Assembly (NCBI RefSeq): GCF_003581645.1
Contig: NZ_QXFK01000004.1
Span: 1 to 64,000, forward strand
DNA from: Pelagerythrobacter aerophilus
GTDB lineage: Bacteria; Pseudomonadota; Alphaproteobacteria; Sphingomonadales; Sphingomonadaceae
Direction of reading: 5' to 3'
Length of the DNA stretch: 64,000 nucleotides
Part shown: piece after piece, positions 7,612 through 16,230 of the stretch
Position numbering within the stretch: the first letter of the stretch is position 1
Layout of the letters: each line of letters opens with the position of its first letter
The notes under the pieces: generated by a model
The model's input: the letters and a program-made list of their open reading frames with translations, nothing else
What the model was told of the DNA's origin: nothing
Databases searched by the model: none
Program-made: the position numbers and the translations under genes

Positions 7612-8502
7612 ATGAACGCGTCAAGCACCCGCCCCCGCATGCGCTCGTGGCTGTTCGCCCCCGGCGACAGCGAGAAGAAGATGGCGAAGGCGGCCGACGG
7701 GCCTGCCGACATCGTGCTGCTCGACCTCGAGGATTCGGTCGCACCCGAGAGCAAGCCCATGGCGCGCGAGATGGTGCGCGATTTCCTTGCCGGGCGCGCC
7801 GATCGCGAGCGGCTGTGGGTGCGCGTAAACCCTCTCTCCGGCGGTGAGACCGTGCGCGATCTCGAAGCCGTCATGCCCTCCGCGCCGGGCGGGTTGTTCC
7901 TGCCCAAGGCCGAAGGGCGCGCGGACGTCGAGGCGCTGGACGAAATGCTGACGCCGCTCGAGCAGGCGCACGGGATCGCGCCGGGCTCGACCCGGGTGGC
8001 GGCGCTCGTCACCGAAACTCCCCGCGCGATGTTTCGCACCGGCGACTACGAAGGCGCGCCGCGGCTCGTCGCGATGAGCTGGGGGGCGGAGGACCTTTCC
8101 TCCGCGCTCGGTGCGCGGGTCCAGTTCCGGTCCGATGGCGGCTACATGCCGACTTATGAGCTCGCCCGCAGCCTGTGCCTGCTCGGCGCCGCGGCCGCGG
8201 GCGTGGCGGCGATCGAGACGATTCAGGCGGACTTCCGCGATCTCGACGGCTTGCGCGAACGTGCCGGAATGGTGCGCGGCCAGGGCTATCGCGGAATGCT
8301 CGCGATCCATCCGGCGCAAGTCGAGGTGATCAACGAGGCCTTTACGCCGGGCGAGGACGAGATCGCCCACGCCCGTGCAGTGATCTCGGCCTTCGCGGCG
8401 AACCCCGGCACAGGGACCGTGGGGCTCGACGGGGCGATGCTCGACCGGCCGCACCTCCTGCTGGCGCAGGCGCTCCTGGCGGACGCGGGAATCGACACCT
8501 GA
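7612..8502 (+). CDS. CitE-like HpcH/HpaI aldolase/citrate lyase family protein
   Basis: A 296-aa TIM-barrel lyase of the citrate lyase beta subunit/malyl-CoA lyase superfamily. Seen are RSWLFAPGDSEKKMAKA at the N-terminus, LDLEDSV (metal-side acid), WVRVNPL, PKAEG, and late AIHPAQVEVINEAFTP. These enzymes make or break C-C bonds in beta-hydroxyacyl-CoA substrates such as malyl-CoA. No citrate lyase alpha/gamma genes are near, so it is a stand-alone CoA-ester lyase of uncertain substrate. The start at 7612 has AGGAGG 9-14 nt upstream. It is the first core gene right of the island attachment site. Confidence 0.85.
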   Translation: MNASSTRPRMRSWLFAPGDSEKKMAKAADGPADIVLLDLEDSVAPESKPMAREMVRDFLAGRADRERLWVRVNPLSGGETVRDLEAVMPSAPGGLFLPKAEGRADVEALDEMLTPLEQAHGIAPGSTRVAALVTETPRAMFRTGDYEGAPRLVAMSWGAEDLSSALGARVQFRSDGGYMPTYELARSLCLLGAAAAGVAAIETIQADFRDLDGLRERAGMVRGQGYRGMLAIHPAQVEVINEAFTPGEDEIAHARAVISAFAANPGTGTVGLDGAMLDRPHLLLAQALLADAGIDT

Positions 8503-8510
8503 TTCGATAA

Positions 8511-8540
8511 AACCATTTTCCTACACGAACCATTTTGGTT
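8511..8540 (+). promoter_or_regulatory. Direct repeat/dyad upstream of the holin gene
   Basis: The 9-mer aaccatttt occurs at 8511-8519 and again at 8528-8536, 17 nt apart start to start; the second copy extends to the dyad aaccattttggtt. It lies 38-67 nt upstream of the holin start in an unusually AT-rich gap, so it could be an operator or promoter part. Could be chance. Confidence 0.25.
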
Positions 8541-8577
8541 ATATGGTCGGGCGAATCGCAAACAGCGGAGCGCAGCC

Positions 8578-8991
8578 ATGTCCATCATCGAATCGCTAAT
8601 CGGCCCGATCACCTCGATCATCGACAAGATCATTCCCGACAAGGAAGCGCGGGCGAAGGCCAAGCTCGAGCTGCTTGCGCTCGAAGGCACGCACGAACTG
8701 AAGCAGATCGAGGCGCGCCTTGCCGCGATCCTGGCCGAAGCCAACTCGCGCGATCCCTGGACCAGCCGGGCGCGGCCGAGCTTCCTCTACGTGATGTATG
8801 CGCTCATGCTCTTCGCGCTGCCCATGGGGGTGATCTCGGCGTTCGACGCGCAGGCCGCGCAGGACATCAGCGCCGGGATGACCGCCTATCTGCGCGCCCT
8901 CCCCACCGAACTCTACACTCTCTTCGGGACCGGCTACCTCGGCTATACCGCCGCGCGCCAGTGGGGGAAGGCGAAGGGCGTCGACAGTTGA
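8578..8991 (+). CDS. GTA-type 3TM holin
   Basis: A 137-aa protein that matches the family described as a holin of three membrane segments for gene-transfer-agent release. It has a short amphipathic N-terminus (SIIESLIGPITSIIDKIIP), a charged helix (KEARAKAKLELLALEG), then hydrophobic segments near 67-89 and 108-126. Holins open the inner membrane so that an endolysin can reach the cell wall. No endolysin or phage structural gene is in the window, which agrees with known GTAs, where lysis genes can sit apart from the structural cluster. An alternative is a prophage remnant. Confidence 0.75.
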   Translation: MSIIESLIGPITSIIDKIIPDKEARAKAKLELLALEGTHELKQIEARLAAILAEANSRDPWTSRARPSFLYVMYALMLFALPMGVISAFDAQAAQDISAGMTAYLRALPTELYTLFGTGYLGYTAARQWGKAKGVDS

Positions 8992-9016
8992 GGTTTCCTC
9001 GCGCTAAGCGGGCGGG

Positions 9017-9463
9017 ATGAGCGTGCCGATCACCAACACCGTCTATGTCCTCAACGGACCGAACCTCAACCTGCTCGGCATGCGCGAGCCCGAGATCTAC
9101 GGCGCGGACACGCTCGACGACATCGCCGCCATGCTGGAGGATCGCGCCCGCGAGCTGGGCCTCGAGATCGAGATGCGCCAGTCGAACCACGAGGGACATC
9201 TGGTCGACTGGCTGCACGAAGCCCAGGCCGAGGGGGCGAAGGCGGTGCTGCTCAACGCGGCGGCCTATACCCACACCTCGATCGCGCTGCTCGATGCAAT
9301 CAAAGCCATCCGCACGCCGGTGATCGAGGTGCACCTCTCCGATCCCTCGACCCGCGAACCCTTCCGTCACCATTCCTATGTCGGCCTTGCGGCGGCGAAG
9401 ACCGTCCAGGGCCTCGGCGCACGGTCCTATCTGGTGGCGCTGGAGGCCGTCGCGGAATTGTAA
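9017..9463 (+). CDS. aroQ: Type II 3-dehydroquinate dehydratase
   Basis: A 148-aa enzyme, the usual length of type II dehydroquinases. It converts 3-dehydroquinate to 3-dehydroshikimate in the shikimate pathway in the cytoplasm. Seen are [18 protein letters not shown] with catalytic Y28, [26 protein letters not shown], and [17 protein letters not shown] carrying the catalytic histidine. It sits directly upstream of accB-accC, an order common in alphaproteobacteria and other bacteria; the 77-bp gap to accB leaves co-transcription possible. Confidence 0.95.
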   Translation: MSVPITNTVYVLNGPNLNLLGMREPEIYGADTLDDIAAMLEDRARELGLEIEMRQSNHEGHLVDWLHEAQAEGAKAVLLNAAAYTHTSIALLDAIKAIRTPVIEVHLSDPSTREPFRHHSYVGLAAAKTVQGLGARSYLVALEAVAEL

Positions 9464-9540
9464 CTTCGCCGCCGCCCACCCCTTGCCAGTCCGGCCCGAG
9501 CCGCGCATAGGCGTCCGCCTGTAGCGAACAAGGGTTGTTT

Positions 9541-10026
9541 ATGGCCGAAAACAAAGGCAGCGCCGGGCGCAAGTCCGGCATGGACGTCGATACCGGGCTG
9601 GTCCGCGAACTGGCCGAACTGCTCGCCGAAACCGGGCTGACCGAGATCGAGGTGGAGGACGGCGACCGCAAGGTTCGCGTCGCACGCGGCGGCATGACCG
9701 CAGCACCGATGGCATACTCCGCGCCCGCTCCGGCCGCAGCGCCCGCGCCCGCCGCCGCCCCGGCAGAGCCCGTCGCTGCGCAGGACGATCCTGCGGGCGC
9801 TCTCAAGTCGCCGATGGTCGGCACCGCCTATCTCGCGGCCGAGCCGGGCGCCGATCCCTTCGTGAAGGTCGGCGACAGCGTGAAGCAGGGCGATACCCTG
9901 CTGATCGTTGAGGCGATGAAGGTGATGAACCCGATCACCGCCGACAAGTCCGGCACGATCAAGGCGATCCTGGTCGAAAACGCGCAGCCGGTCGAGTTCG
10001 ACCAGCCCCTGATCGTCATCGCCTGA
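9541..10026 (+). CDS. accB: Biotin carboxyl carrier protein of acetyl-CoA carboxylase
   Basis: A 161-aa carrier subunit. It has an N-terminal helical region ([20 protein letters not shown]), an alanine/proline-rich mobile linker (about 55-82) and a C-terminal biotinyl domain with EAMKVMN, the biotin attaching to K127. It shuttles carboxybiotin between AccC and the carboxyltransferase in the first step of fatty acid synthesis. The ATG at 9541 is chosen; a TTG two codons upstream is less likely. accC follows after 3 nt. Confidence 0.95.
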   Translation: MAENKGSAGRKSGMDVDTGLVRELAELLAETGLTEIEVEDGDRKVRVARGGMTAAPMAYSAPAPAAAPAPAAAPAEPVAAQDDPAGALKSPMVGTAYLAAEPGADPFVKVGDSVKQGDTLLIVEAMKVMNPITADKSGTIKAILVENAQPVEFDQPLIVIA

Positions 10027-10029
10027 CCC

Positions 10030-11379
10030 ATGGGTATTTCACGCATCCTGATCGCCAACCGCGGCGAGATCGCGCTGCGTATCCACCGCGCGGCGCACGA
10101 GATGGGGATCGAGACGGTCGCGGTTCACTCGACCGCGGATGCCGATGCCATGCACGTGCGGCTTGCCGACCATGCGGTGTGCATCGGCCCCCCGCCGGCC
10201 GCCGACAGCTATCTCAACGTCGCGGCGATCATCTCGGCGGCTGAGATTTCGCAGGCCGACGCGATTCATCCCGGCTACGGCTTCCTGTCGGAGAACGCCA
10301 AGTTCGCCGAGATCGTCGAAGCGCACGACATCGCCTGGATCGGACCCAAGCCCGAGCATATCCGCACGATGGGCGACAAGGTCGAGGCGAAGCGCACCGC
10401 CGGCGCGCTGGGCCTTCCCCTCGTCCCCGGTTCCGACGGCGCGGTGTCCGACTATGACGAGGCGCGGCGGATCGCGGCCGAGATCGGCTATCCGGTCATC
10501 ATCAAGGCCGCGAGCGGCGGCGGCGGGCGCGGGATGAAAGTCTGCGCCGCCGAGGATCAGCTCGAAACGCTGATGAAGCAGGCCGGGAACGAGGCGAAAT
10601 CCGCGTTCGGCGACGCCACCGTCTATATCGAGAAATACCTCGGCAATCCCCGTCACATCGAGTTTCAGGTATTCGGCGACGGGCGCGGCAACGCGATCCA
10701 TCTGGGCGAGCGCGACTGCTCGCTCCAGCGCCGCCACCAGAAGGTGCTCGAGGAAGCGCCCTCCCCCGTGCTCACCCCCGAAGAGCGGGATCGCATGGGC
10801 ATGATCTGCGCCGATGCCATGGCGCAGATGGGCTATCGCGGCGCGGGCACGATCGAATTCCTGTGGGAAGACGGCGAGTTCTACTTCATCGAGATGAACA
10901 CCCGCCTGCAGGTCGAGCATCCGGTGACCGAGATGATCACCGGCATCGATCTCGTGCGCGAGCAGATCCGCGTCGCCGACGGCAAAGACCTGTCGTGCCG
11001 CCAGGAAGACATCGAGTTCAAGGGCCACGCCATCGAGTGCCGCATCAATGCGGAAGACCCGTTCACCTTCGCCCCCTCGCCGGGCAAGGTGAACTACTAT
11101 CACGCGGCGGGCGGCATGCACGTGCGCGTCGATAGCGGGCTCTACGCCGGCTATTCGATCCCGCCCTACTACGACAGCATGATCGCCAAGCTGATCGTCT
11201 ACGGCCGCAACCGCGAACGCTGCATCATGCGCCTCCGCCGCGCGCTGGAGGAAATGGTCGTGGAAGGCGTCAAGACCTCGATCCCGCTCCATCAGGAACT
11301 GATCAAGCAGCCCGACGTGCTGAACGGCGACTACTCGATCAAATGGCTCGAGGAATGGCTGAAGGAGCGGGAGGGGTAG
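10030..11379 (+). CDS. accC: Biotin carboxylase subunit of acetyl-CoA carboxylase
   Basis: A 449-aa ATP-grasp enzyme of normal length that carboxylates biotin on AccB using ATP and bicarbonate. Seen are [34 protein letters not shown], the glycine-rich ATP loop [37 protein letters not shown] and [14 protein letters not shown]. It is encoded 3 nt after accB and will be co-transcribed with it. The acetyl-CoA carboxyltransferase genes are not in the window. Confidence 0.96.
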   Translation: MGISRILIANRGEIALRIHRAAHEMGIETVAVHSTADADAMHVRLADHAVCIGPPPAADSYLNVAAIISAAEISQADAIHPGYGFLSENAKFAEIVEAHDIAWIGPKPEHIRTMGDKVEAKRTAGALGLPLVPGSDGAVSDYDEARRIAAEIGYPVIIKAASGGGGRGMKVCAAEDQLETLMKQAGNEAKSAFGDATVYIEKYLGNPRHIEFQVFGDGRGNAIHLGERDCSLQRRHQKVLEEAPSPVLTPEERDRMGMICADAMAQMGYRGAGTIEFLWEDGEFYFIEMNTRLQVEHPVTEMITGIDLVREQIRVADGKDLSCRQEDIEFKGHAIECRINAEDPFTFAPSPGKVNYYHAAGGMHVRVDSGLYAGYSIPPYYDSMIAKLIVYGRNRERCIMRLRRALEEMVVEGVKTSIPLHQELIKQPDVLNGDYSIKWLEEWLKEREG

Positions 11380-11563
11380 CGGCGCCCTGCGCCAGGCATC
11401 GTCGTGCGAGACAAATGCTCGCATGCATTCACAGCTCTTCCTTCCTGCCCGTTCGCTCGTCCTCCTTGGGGACTGGAGAAGTTGGCGCGATCGCGGCAGC
11501 GGCGGAGCGCTATATGTCTCCGCCAATCGAGACTGTCAGATTCGACCTAGCCCGGTCCAATCA
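11380..11563. other. Intergenic region between accC and a convergent gene
   Basis: 184 nt between two stops. I see no gene and no strong hairpin followed by a T-run. Confidence 0.5.
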
Positions 11564-12265
11564 TTACGGCAGGACTCGGATCTCGTCTCCCGGAATACGG
11601 GTGAACGCTCCACCATCTCCATCAGCGGTGAATCTGATCAAAACTTCGACGGTTCGATCACAGGTCTCGATCGGCCACACCTCGGTCCAGCGGCCGGAAT
11701 AGCGAATACCGAAGATCTCTTCACCCAGATCGGGTTCCTCGGATGCTATTCGTGTGACGCCCAAGGATGCTCCATCTTCGTCACTGCAATCAATACCCGC
11801 GCGTCGCAGGGCGGCAGTGGCAGCCAGTCGAGCCGATGGGAGCGTATCGCCTATCAGCGAGTCCCACGCATGAGACGTTCCACGGTTGACCCTGATCGTC
11901 TTCAAGCTGTCGTCGATGTCTTGCATGACCATGTAGCGCACTGGCGCATCGTCACATCCCGGCATCCGCGCGGTTACGAACCAAGCATTCTTTACGGCGC
12001 CGCGCACGAGAGCACCGAACACATATCCATCAGCCGTAGCCGGTTTAACCGAATCGATCGTGACCGCTGAATCTGGGCAAGTGTCTCTAGCGGTATAGAT
12101 CGTCTCCGCCTTGTCACGGACTGCCGACTCCAAGACATCTGCACTAGGCGCGGGAGCGGCCTCGTTCCATGTCTCGAGCCTCTCCAGAACCAACGGGTGC
12201 TGCGCTTTCGCGACGCTAAGGGGCGCCACGAGGGCGAGAGGCAAGGCGAGGTAACCGATACGCAA
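11564..12265 (-). CDS. Exported protein of unknown function
   Basis: A 233-aa protein with a clear signal peptide (MRIGYLALPLALVAPLSVAKA, likely cut after AKA). The mature part contains four or more cysteines (DTCPDS, MPGCDDAP, GIDCSDED, IETCDRT), which would suit disulfides in the periplasm, and ends in a strand-rich part (WTEVWPIETC-VEVLIRFTADGDGGAF). I do not recognise a family by name. Its GC content looks lower than that of its neighbours. It is a single gene converging on accC. Confidence 0.6.
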   Translation of the reverse strand: MRIGYLALPLALVAPLSVAKAQHPLVLERLETWNEAAPAPSADVLESAVRDKAETIYTARDTCPDSAVTIDSVKPATADGYVFGALVRGAVKNAWFVTARMPGCDDAPVRYMVMQDIDDSLKTIRVNRGTSHAWDSLIGDTLPSARLAATAALRRAGIDCSDEDGASLGVTRIASEEPDLGEEIFGIRYSGRWTEVWPIETCDRTVEVLIRFTADGDGGAFTRIPGDEIRVLP

Positions 12266-12406
12266 TTCTTGATCCTAACTTGAAGTGATGCGGCTTGTGA
12301 AAGCCCGGATTGAAGGGCTGGACCAGCTACCATCCAAACGTAGCCGGAGGATGGACTCGGCAGGAGCATCTGACAGCGGCGCGCCTAAAAAAAGGCCGGC
12401 TATCCG

Positions 12407-12871
12407 CTACTCCAGCGGCACCCCAGGCTCATGCTTCGCCGTGCGGATCGTCAGCGAGGTCTTCACGCTTGCCACGTTCGGCGCGGGGGTCAGTTTGCTG
12501 GTCAGGAATTCCTGGAAGCTCTGGAGGTCGCGGCTGACGATCTTCAGGATGAAGTCGATCTCGCCGTTGAGCATGTGGCATTCGCGCACTTCGGGCAGGC
12601 CGCGCATGTGTTCTTCGAATTCGCGCAGCGCGTTCTCGGCCTGGCTCTTGAGGCTGACCATCGCGAACACGGTGATCGCGAAGCCCAGCTTCGATGCGTC
12701 GAGCTCCGCGTGGTAGCCCTTGATGACGCCTTCTTCCTCTAGCGCGCGGACGCGGCGCAGGCACGGCGGTGCGGTCAGGCCGACGCGGTGCGCGAGTTCG
12801 ACGTTGGTCACGCGCCCCTCGTTCTGCAGTTCGGCCAGCAAACGCCGGTCAATGTCGTCCAGATTCGCCAT
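12407..12871 (-). CDS. Lrp/AsnC-family transcriptional regulator
   Basis: A 154-aa regulator: winged HTH (about 4-60, DDIDRRLLAELQNEGRVTNV ... HRVGLTAPPCLRRVRALEEEGV) followed by the RAM/ASNC ligand domain (about 68-145, ITVFAMVSLKSQAE ... GEIDFILKIVSRDLQSF). Such proteins form octamers and respond to amino acids. The ATG at 12871 is chosen over a TTG at 12886. It is divergent from the histidine kinase gene across about 207 bp, which may hold both promoters. The regulated target cannot be read from context. Confidence 0.92.
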   Translation of the reverse strand: MANLDDIDRRLLAELQNEGRVTNVELAHRVGLTAPPCLRRVRALEEEGVIKGYHAELDASKLGFAITVFAMVSLKSQAENALREFEEHMRGLPEVRECHMLNGEIDFILKIVSRDLQSFQEFLTSKLTPAPNVASVKTSLTIRTAKHEPGVPLE

Positions 12872-13078
12872 TGTGGGTGCCCCCAACGGACGCGCAAACG
12901 CGCGGTACGTAATGAACTAAACTGGCCCCATCGTCGCCAGTTGGCTAATTTTATTATCCTTGCCAGCAATTGTCCCGCTTTGCAACGCGCTCTGAGAGCT
13001 GCTCCCGCTGTTTGGGGAAAGTGCTAAACGGCACATTCCCGGAACGCCTTCGGGCGCCTATAAGTTGCCGTAGGATCC

Positions 13079-14797
13079 ATGCAGTTCGACGATCGCCTTG
13101 CCACAGTGCTGCGCCACCGCGCGAGCGACGGGCGTGCCGCGCGCACGCAGTTCCGGCAATTGCTCGACCTGCTGGGCGCACGGCGCGGCGCGCATGACCG
13201 GAATCTGCTCTCCGCCGCCTGGCTGCGCCTGGGCGCGCTGGGGGAGACGATTCCGGCACCCGACCGTGCGGCGATGATTCGCGATACCGGCTGGCGCTTC
13301 CGCAATCCGGAGCTGGCCGCGCATCTCGCGGAGGACGAACCGGAAGTGGCCTCCGCTGCCCTCGTGCGGGCCGATCTCGCGGAAGAGGACTGGGAGGCGC
13401 TGATCCCGCGCCTGCCGATCCGAGCGCGCGGATTTCTGCGCCTGCGCAGCGGCCTGCCGCGGCGCGCGATGGACCTCCTCGACCGCCTGGGCATCCACGA
13501 TCGCGGCCTTCCCCTCCCCGACCTCGCCGTGCAGGCCGTGAGCGAGAGCGAGAGCCAGCGCGAAGACCCGCGCGCACGCGAGCCGCTCGAACTCACCATT
13601 CCGGCAAACCCGGCAAACGACAGCGGCGAGCCCGAGAGCGGGGAAGAAAGCGCCATCGGCGCGCTGGTCCGGCGGATCGAGGCTTTCCAGCGCGCCCGCG
13701 CGAAGGGCGCCCCAGCCGACACCTCCCCTCGCCTTCCGCTCGGCGAGCAGGAGGAAACGGCGCACCCGCCGCTGATGGGCTTCGCCTTCACTACCGACAG
13801 CGAGGGACGAGTCGACTGGGCCGAACCGCAAGTGGCGCCGATGGTCGTGGGCACTCGTCTGACGACCGACGAGATCCGCAGCGCGCTGAGGGCCTGGCAG
13901 CGGGTCGAGCGCGCGCCTGTCGAGCTACGCGGCGCACCGCAGATCGCCGGCGAGTGGATCGTCGACGCGGCTCCCCGCTTCACCGTCCCCGGCGGCCGGT
14001 TCTATGGTCTTGCGGGCAAGTTCCGCCGCCCCGCTCCGCATCCGGTCGCTAGCAGCAGCCTTGATGCCGGGATCGAGGCGGACCGGATCCGCCAGTTGCT
14101 TCACGAGCTGCGTACGCCCGTGAACGCGATCCAAGGGTTCGCCGAAGTGATCCAGCAGCAGGTGTTCGGCCCGGTGCCGCACGAATACCGCGCTCTCGCC
14201 GCCAACATCGCCGCCGACAGCGCCCGGATGCTGGCCGGCTTCGACGAGCTCGACCGGCTCGCCCGGCTGGAAACAGGTGCGGTCGAGCCGCTCGAGGGAG
14301 ATTGCGATTTCGCGCTGCTGTGCCGCGGACTGGCAAAGCAGCTCGAAGGCGTTCTCGCGCCGCGCATGGCGAAGTTCGAGGCGGACATTCCGCCGTCGCC
14401 GCTGGTCGTGCCGATGGCCCTGCGCGAGGGCGAGGCGCTCGCCTGGCGCCTGTTCGCCACGCTGGCGACCGCGCTCGGCGCGGGCGAGACCGTGGAAGTC
14501 GCGATGCGGGCAGAGGGCGATGCGATGGCGCTGACCGCCACGCTGCCCGCCGTGCTCGCGACTGAAGAAGACGTGTTCGCCGCCGCCCCACGTCCCGCAC
14601 CGGGCGCGCTGAGCGCCGGCATGTTCGGCGCCGGCTTCGCGCTGCGCCTGGTTCGCGCCGAAGCCCGCGCAGCTGGCGGCGACCTCGAACATGTGGACGA
14701 GCGCCTGCGGCTCACGCTGCCGCTATTGACCGCCGCAAGGGGCGATCCTAGCCCCGGTGCGAACCGCCAGGAAAGGCGCCGACCGCAAGCGCGCTGA
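13079..14797 (+). CDS. Histidine-kinase-like protein with decayed ATP-binding domain
   Basis: A 572-aa soluble protein. Residues 1-300 form a helical, charged region without membrane segments. The HisKA helix at about 335-400 has an intact H-box LLHELRTPVNAIQG with H342. The C-terminal ATPase region is degenerate: where the N-box asparagine should be I read AWRLFATLATALGAGE, the DxGxG box is missing, and only a G2-like GMFGAGFALRLV remains. It may not bind ATP and could act as a phosphotransfer or scaffold protein. No response regulator is adjacent. Its start is the first ATG after a 207-bp divergent gap. Confidence 0.72.
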   Translation: MQFDDRLATVLRHRASDGRAARTQFRQLLDLLGARRGAHDRNLLSAAWLRLGALGETIPAPDRAAMIRDTGWRFRNPELAAHLAEDEPEVASAALVRADLAEEDWEALIPRLPIRARGFLRLRSGLPRRAMDLLDRLGIHDRGLPLPDLAVQAVSESESQREDPRAREPLELTIPANPANDSGEPESGEESAIGALVRRIEAFQRARAKGAPADTSPRLPLGEQEETAHPPLMGFAFTTDSEGRVDWAEPQVAPMVVGTRLTTDEIRSALRAWQRVERAPVELRGAPQIAGEWIVDAAPRFTVPGGRFYGLAGKFRRPAPHPVASSSLDAGIEADRIRQLLHELRTPVNAIQGFAEVIQQQVFGPVPHEYRALAANIAADSARMLAGFDELDRLARLETGAVEPLEGDCDFALLCRGLAKQLEGVLAPRMAKFEADIPPSPLVVPMALREGEALAWRLFATLATALGAGETVEVAMRAEGDAMALTATLPAVLATEEDVFAAAPRPAPGALSAGMFGAGFALRLVRAEARAAGGDLEHVDERLRLTLPLLTAARGDPSPGANRQERRRPQAR

Positions 14798-14830
14798 ACG
14801 ATGCGGCCCTCGCATCCGGGAGTGCAGCGC

Positions 14831-15829
14831 ATGAACCAGCCGAAGACCACGCCTCCGCCGCCCGGCGCCAGGGCGCACTTCGCGAGCGGGTTCGGGCGCC
14901 GCGTCCTCCTGACCGTCGACACCGAAGAGGAATTCGACTGGAACGGGCCGTTCACCCGCGACCGGCACGGGCTCGACCACCTGCCGCGCCTGCGCAACTT
15001 CCAGGAGTTCTGCGAAGGCCTCGGCGTCGTACCCAACTATCTGATCGACTGGCCGGTGGCGACGTCTTCGCTGACGAAGGACATTCTCGCCGGACCCGTG
15101 GCCCGGGGCACTGCCGAAGTCGGCATCCAGCTCCACCCGTGGGTCAATCCGCCGTTCGAGGAGGAGGTGAATGAGCGCAACTCCTTCGCCGGCAACCTCC
15201 CACCCGATATCGAGCGCGCCAAGTTCCTGCGCCTGCGCGACGCGATCGCCGAGAACTTCGGCGCAAGCCCGCAACTCTACCGCGCGGGCCGCTACGGCTT
15301 CGGGTCCGAGACCACCGAGCTGCTGCGCGATGCCGGCGTCGGGGTCGACACCTCGTTCCGCCCACTGTTCGACTACAGCCACCGCTACGGCCCGGACTAC
15401 AGCGGCTATCCGCTCGAACCATTCTGGCTCGATGATGAGAGGTCGGTGCTCGAGCTGCCGCTGACGACGGTCTACTGGGGCATGCTGCGGCGGCAGGGGC
15501 GGCTGCTGCACCCGATGATCTCGCGCATGCCGAACATCAGCGGCGCCTTCGCGAAGCTTGGCCTGCTCGAGCGCATTCCCCTGACGCCCGAGGGAACCAC
15601 GATCGACGAGGCAATCCGCGCGCTCGACATGGCGCTTGACGACGGATTGCCGCTGATCGTGCTGTCGTTCCACAGTCCGTCGCTCGCGCCCGGATATACG
15701 CCCTATGTAGAAACCGACACCGATCTCGACGCGCTCTACGATTGGTTTCGCGCGGTTTACGCCTATCTTGGCCAGCACGGCGTCAAGCCGACGAGCGTGG
15801 CGGAGATCATGCGATCGGTGGCAACGTAG
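14831..15829 (+). CDS. Polysaccharide deacetylase-like protein (WalW type)
   Basis: A 332-aa NodB-fold protein. LTVDTEEEFDW holds the metal/catalytic acid, GIQLHPWVNPP the metal histidine, and YRAGRYGFG a conserved barrel strand; VLSFHSPSL lies near the end. Such proteins remove acyl groups from cell-surface sugars. WalW-type members usually accompany exopolysaccharide glycosyltransferases, but none is seen here. The start at 14831 has GGGAG 8 nt upstream; an ATG at 14801 would place the gene 4 nt from the kinase stop. It is probably co-transcribed with the kinase-like gene. Confidence 0.75.
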   Translation: MNQPKTTPPPPGARAHFASGFGRRVLLTVDTEEEFDWNGPFTRDRHGLDHLPRLRNFQEFCEGLGVVPNYLIDWPVATSSLTKDILAGPVARGTAEVGIQLHPWVNPPFEEEVNERNSFAGNLPPDIERAKFLRLRDAIAENFGASPQLYRAGRYGFGSETTELLRDAGVGVDTSFRPLFDYSHRYGPDYSGYPLEPFWLDDERSVLELPLTTVYWGMLRRQGRLLHPMISRMPNISGAFAKLGLLERIPLTPEGTTIDEAIRALDMALDDGLPLIVLSFHSPSLAPGYTPYVETDTDLDALYDWFRAVYAYLGQHGVKPTSVAEIMRSVAT

Positions 15830-15889
15830 CATCCCATCTTGCCACCCGCCGGGCCGCAAGCTAGGCGCGACACGCTGAACGGTATCCAT

Positions 15890-15963
15890 GGGCCTGTAGC
15901 TCAGTTGGTTAGAGCTGGCCGCTCATAACGGCTAGGTCGCGGGTTCGAGTCCTGCCGGGCCCA
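15890..15963 (+). tRNA. tRNA with CAT anticodon (elongator Met or Ile2)
   Basis: A complete cloverleaf: acceptor GGGCCTG/CGGGCCC (one T-G pair), D-arm GCTC/GAGC, anticodon stem GGCCG/CGGCT with loop CTCATAA (anticodon CAT) and T-arm GCGGG-TTCGAGT-CCTGC, then A73. G1-C72 is paired, so it is not the initiator. CAT may decode Met or, with lysidine at position 34, Ile AUA; sequence alone does not decide. The 3' end continues CCG, so CCA is not encoded. Confidence 0.93.
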
Positions 15964-15991
15964 CCGGATACCTGCAACGGCCAGATCAGGT

Positions 15992-16068
<77 letters not shown>

Positions 16069-16173
16069 ACTTCTCCCTCATTCGCACTTTAGACGCACCC
16101 GGAGCCGGGATTCTTGGCGAGCGGAGCCTGCGCGGCGTCCTTCGGATTTCTTCGACTCACGCCAAAAGATGCT

Positions 16174-16192
16174 ATTGCGAGCCAGTTGCAGC
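16174..16192 (+). promoter_or_regulatory. Possible Fur-type iron box
   Basis: attgcgagccagttgcagc, 39 nt upstream of the TonB receptor start, is an imperfect dyad with the TTGC/TTGCA spacing seen in some alphaproteobacterial Fur sites. The receptor and PepSY protein look iron-related, which makes Fur control plausible, but the match is weak. Confidence 0.28.
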
Positions 16193-16230
16193 ACTGCTAG
16201 CGGACCCGCCACACAGTTCAGGGGGATCCC

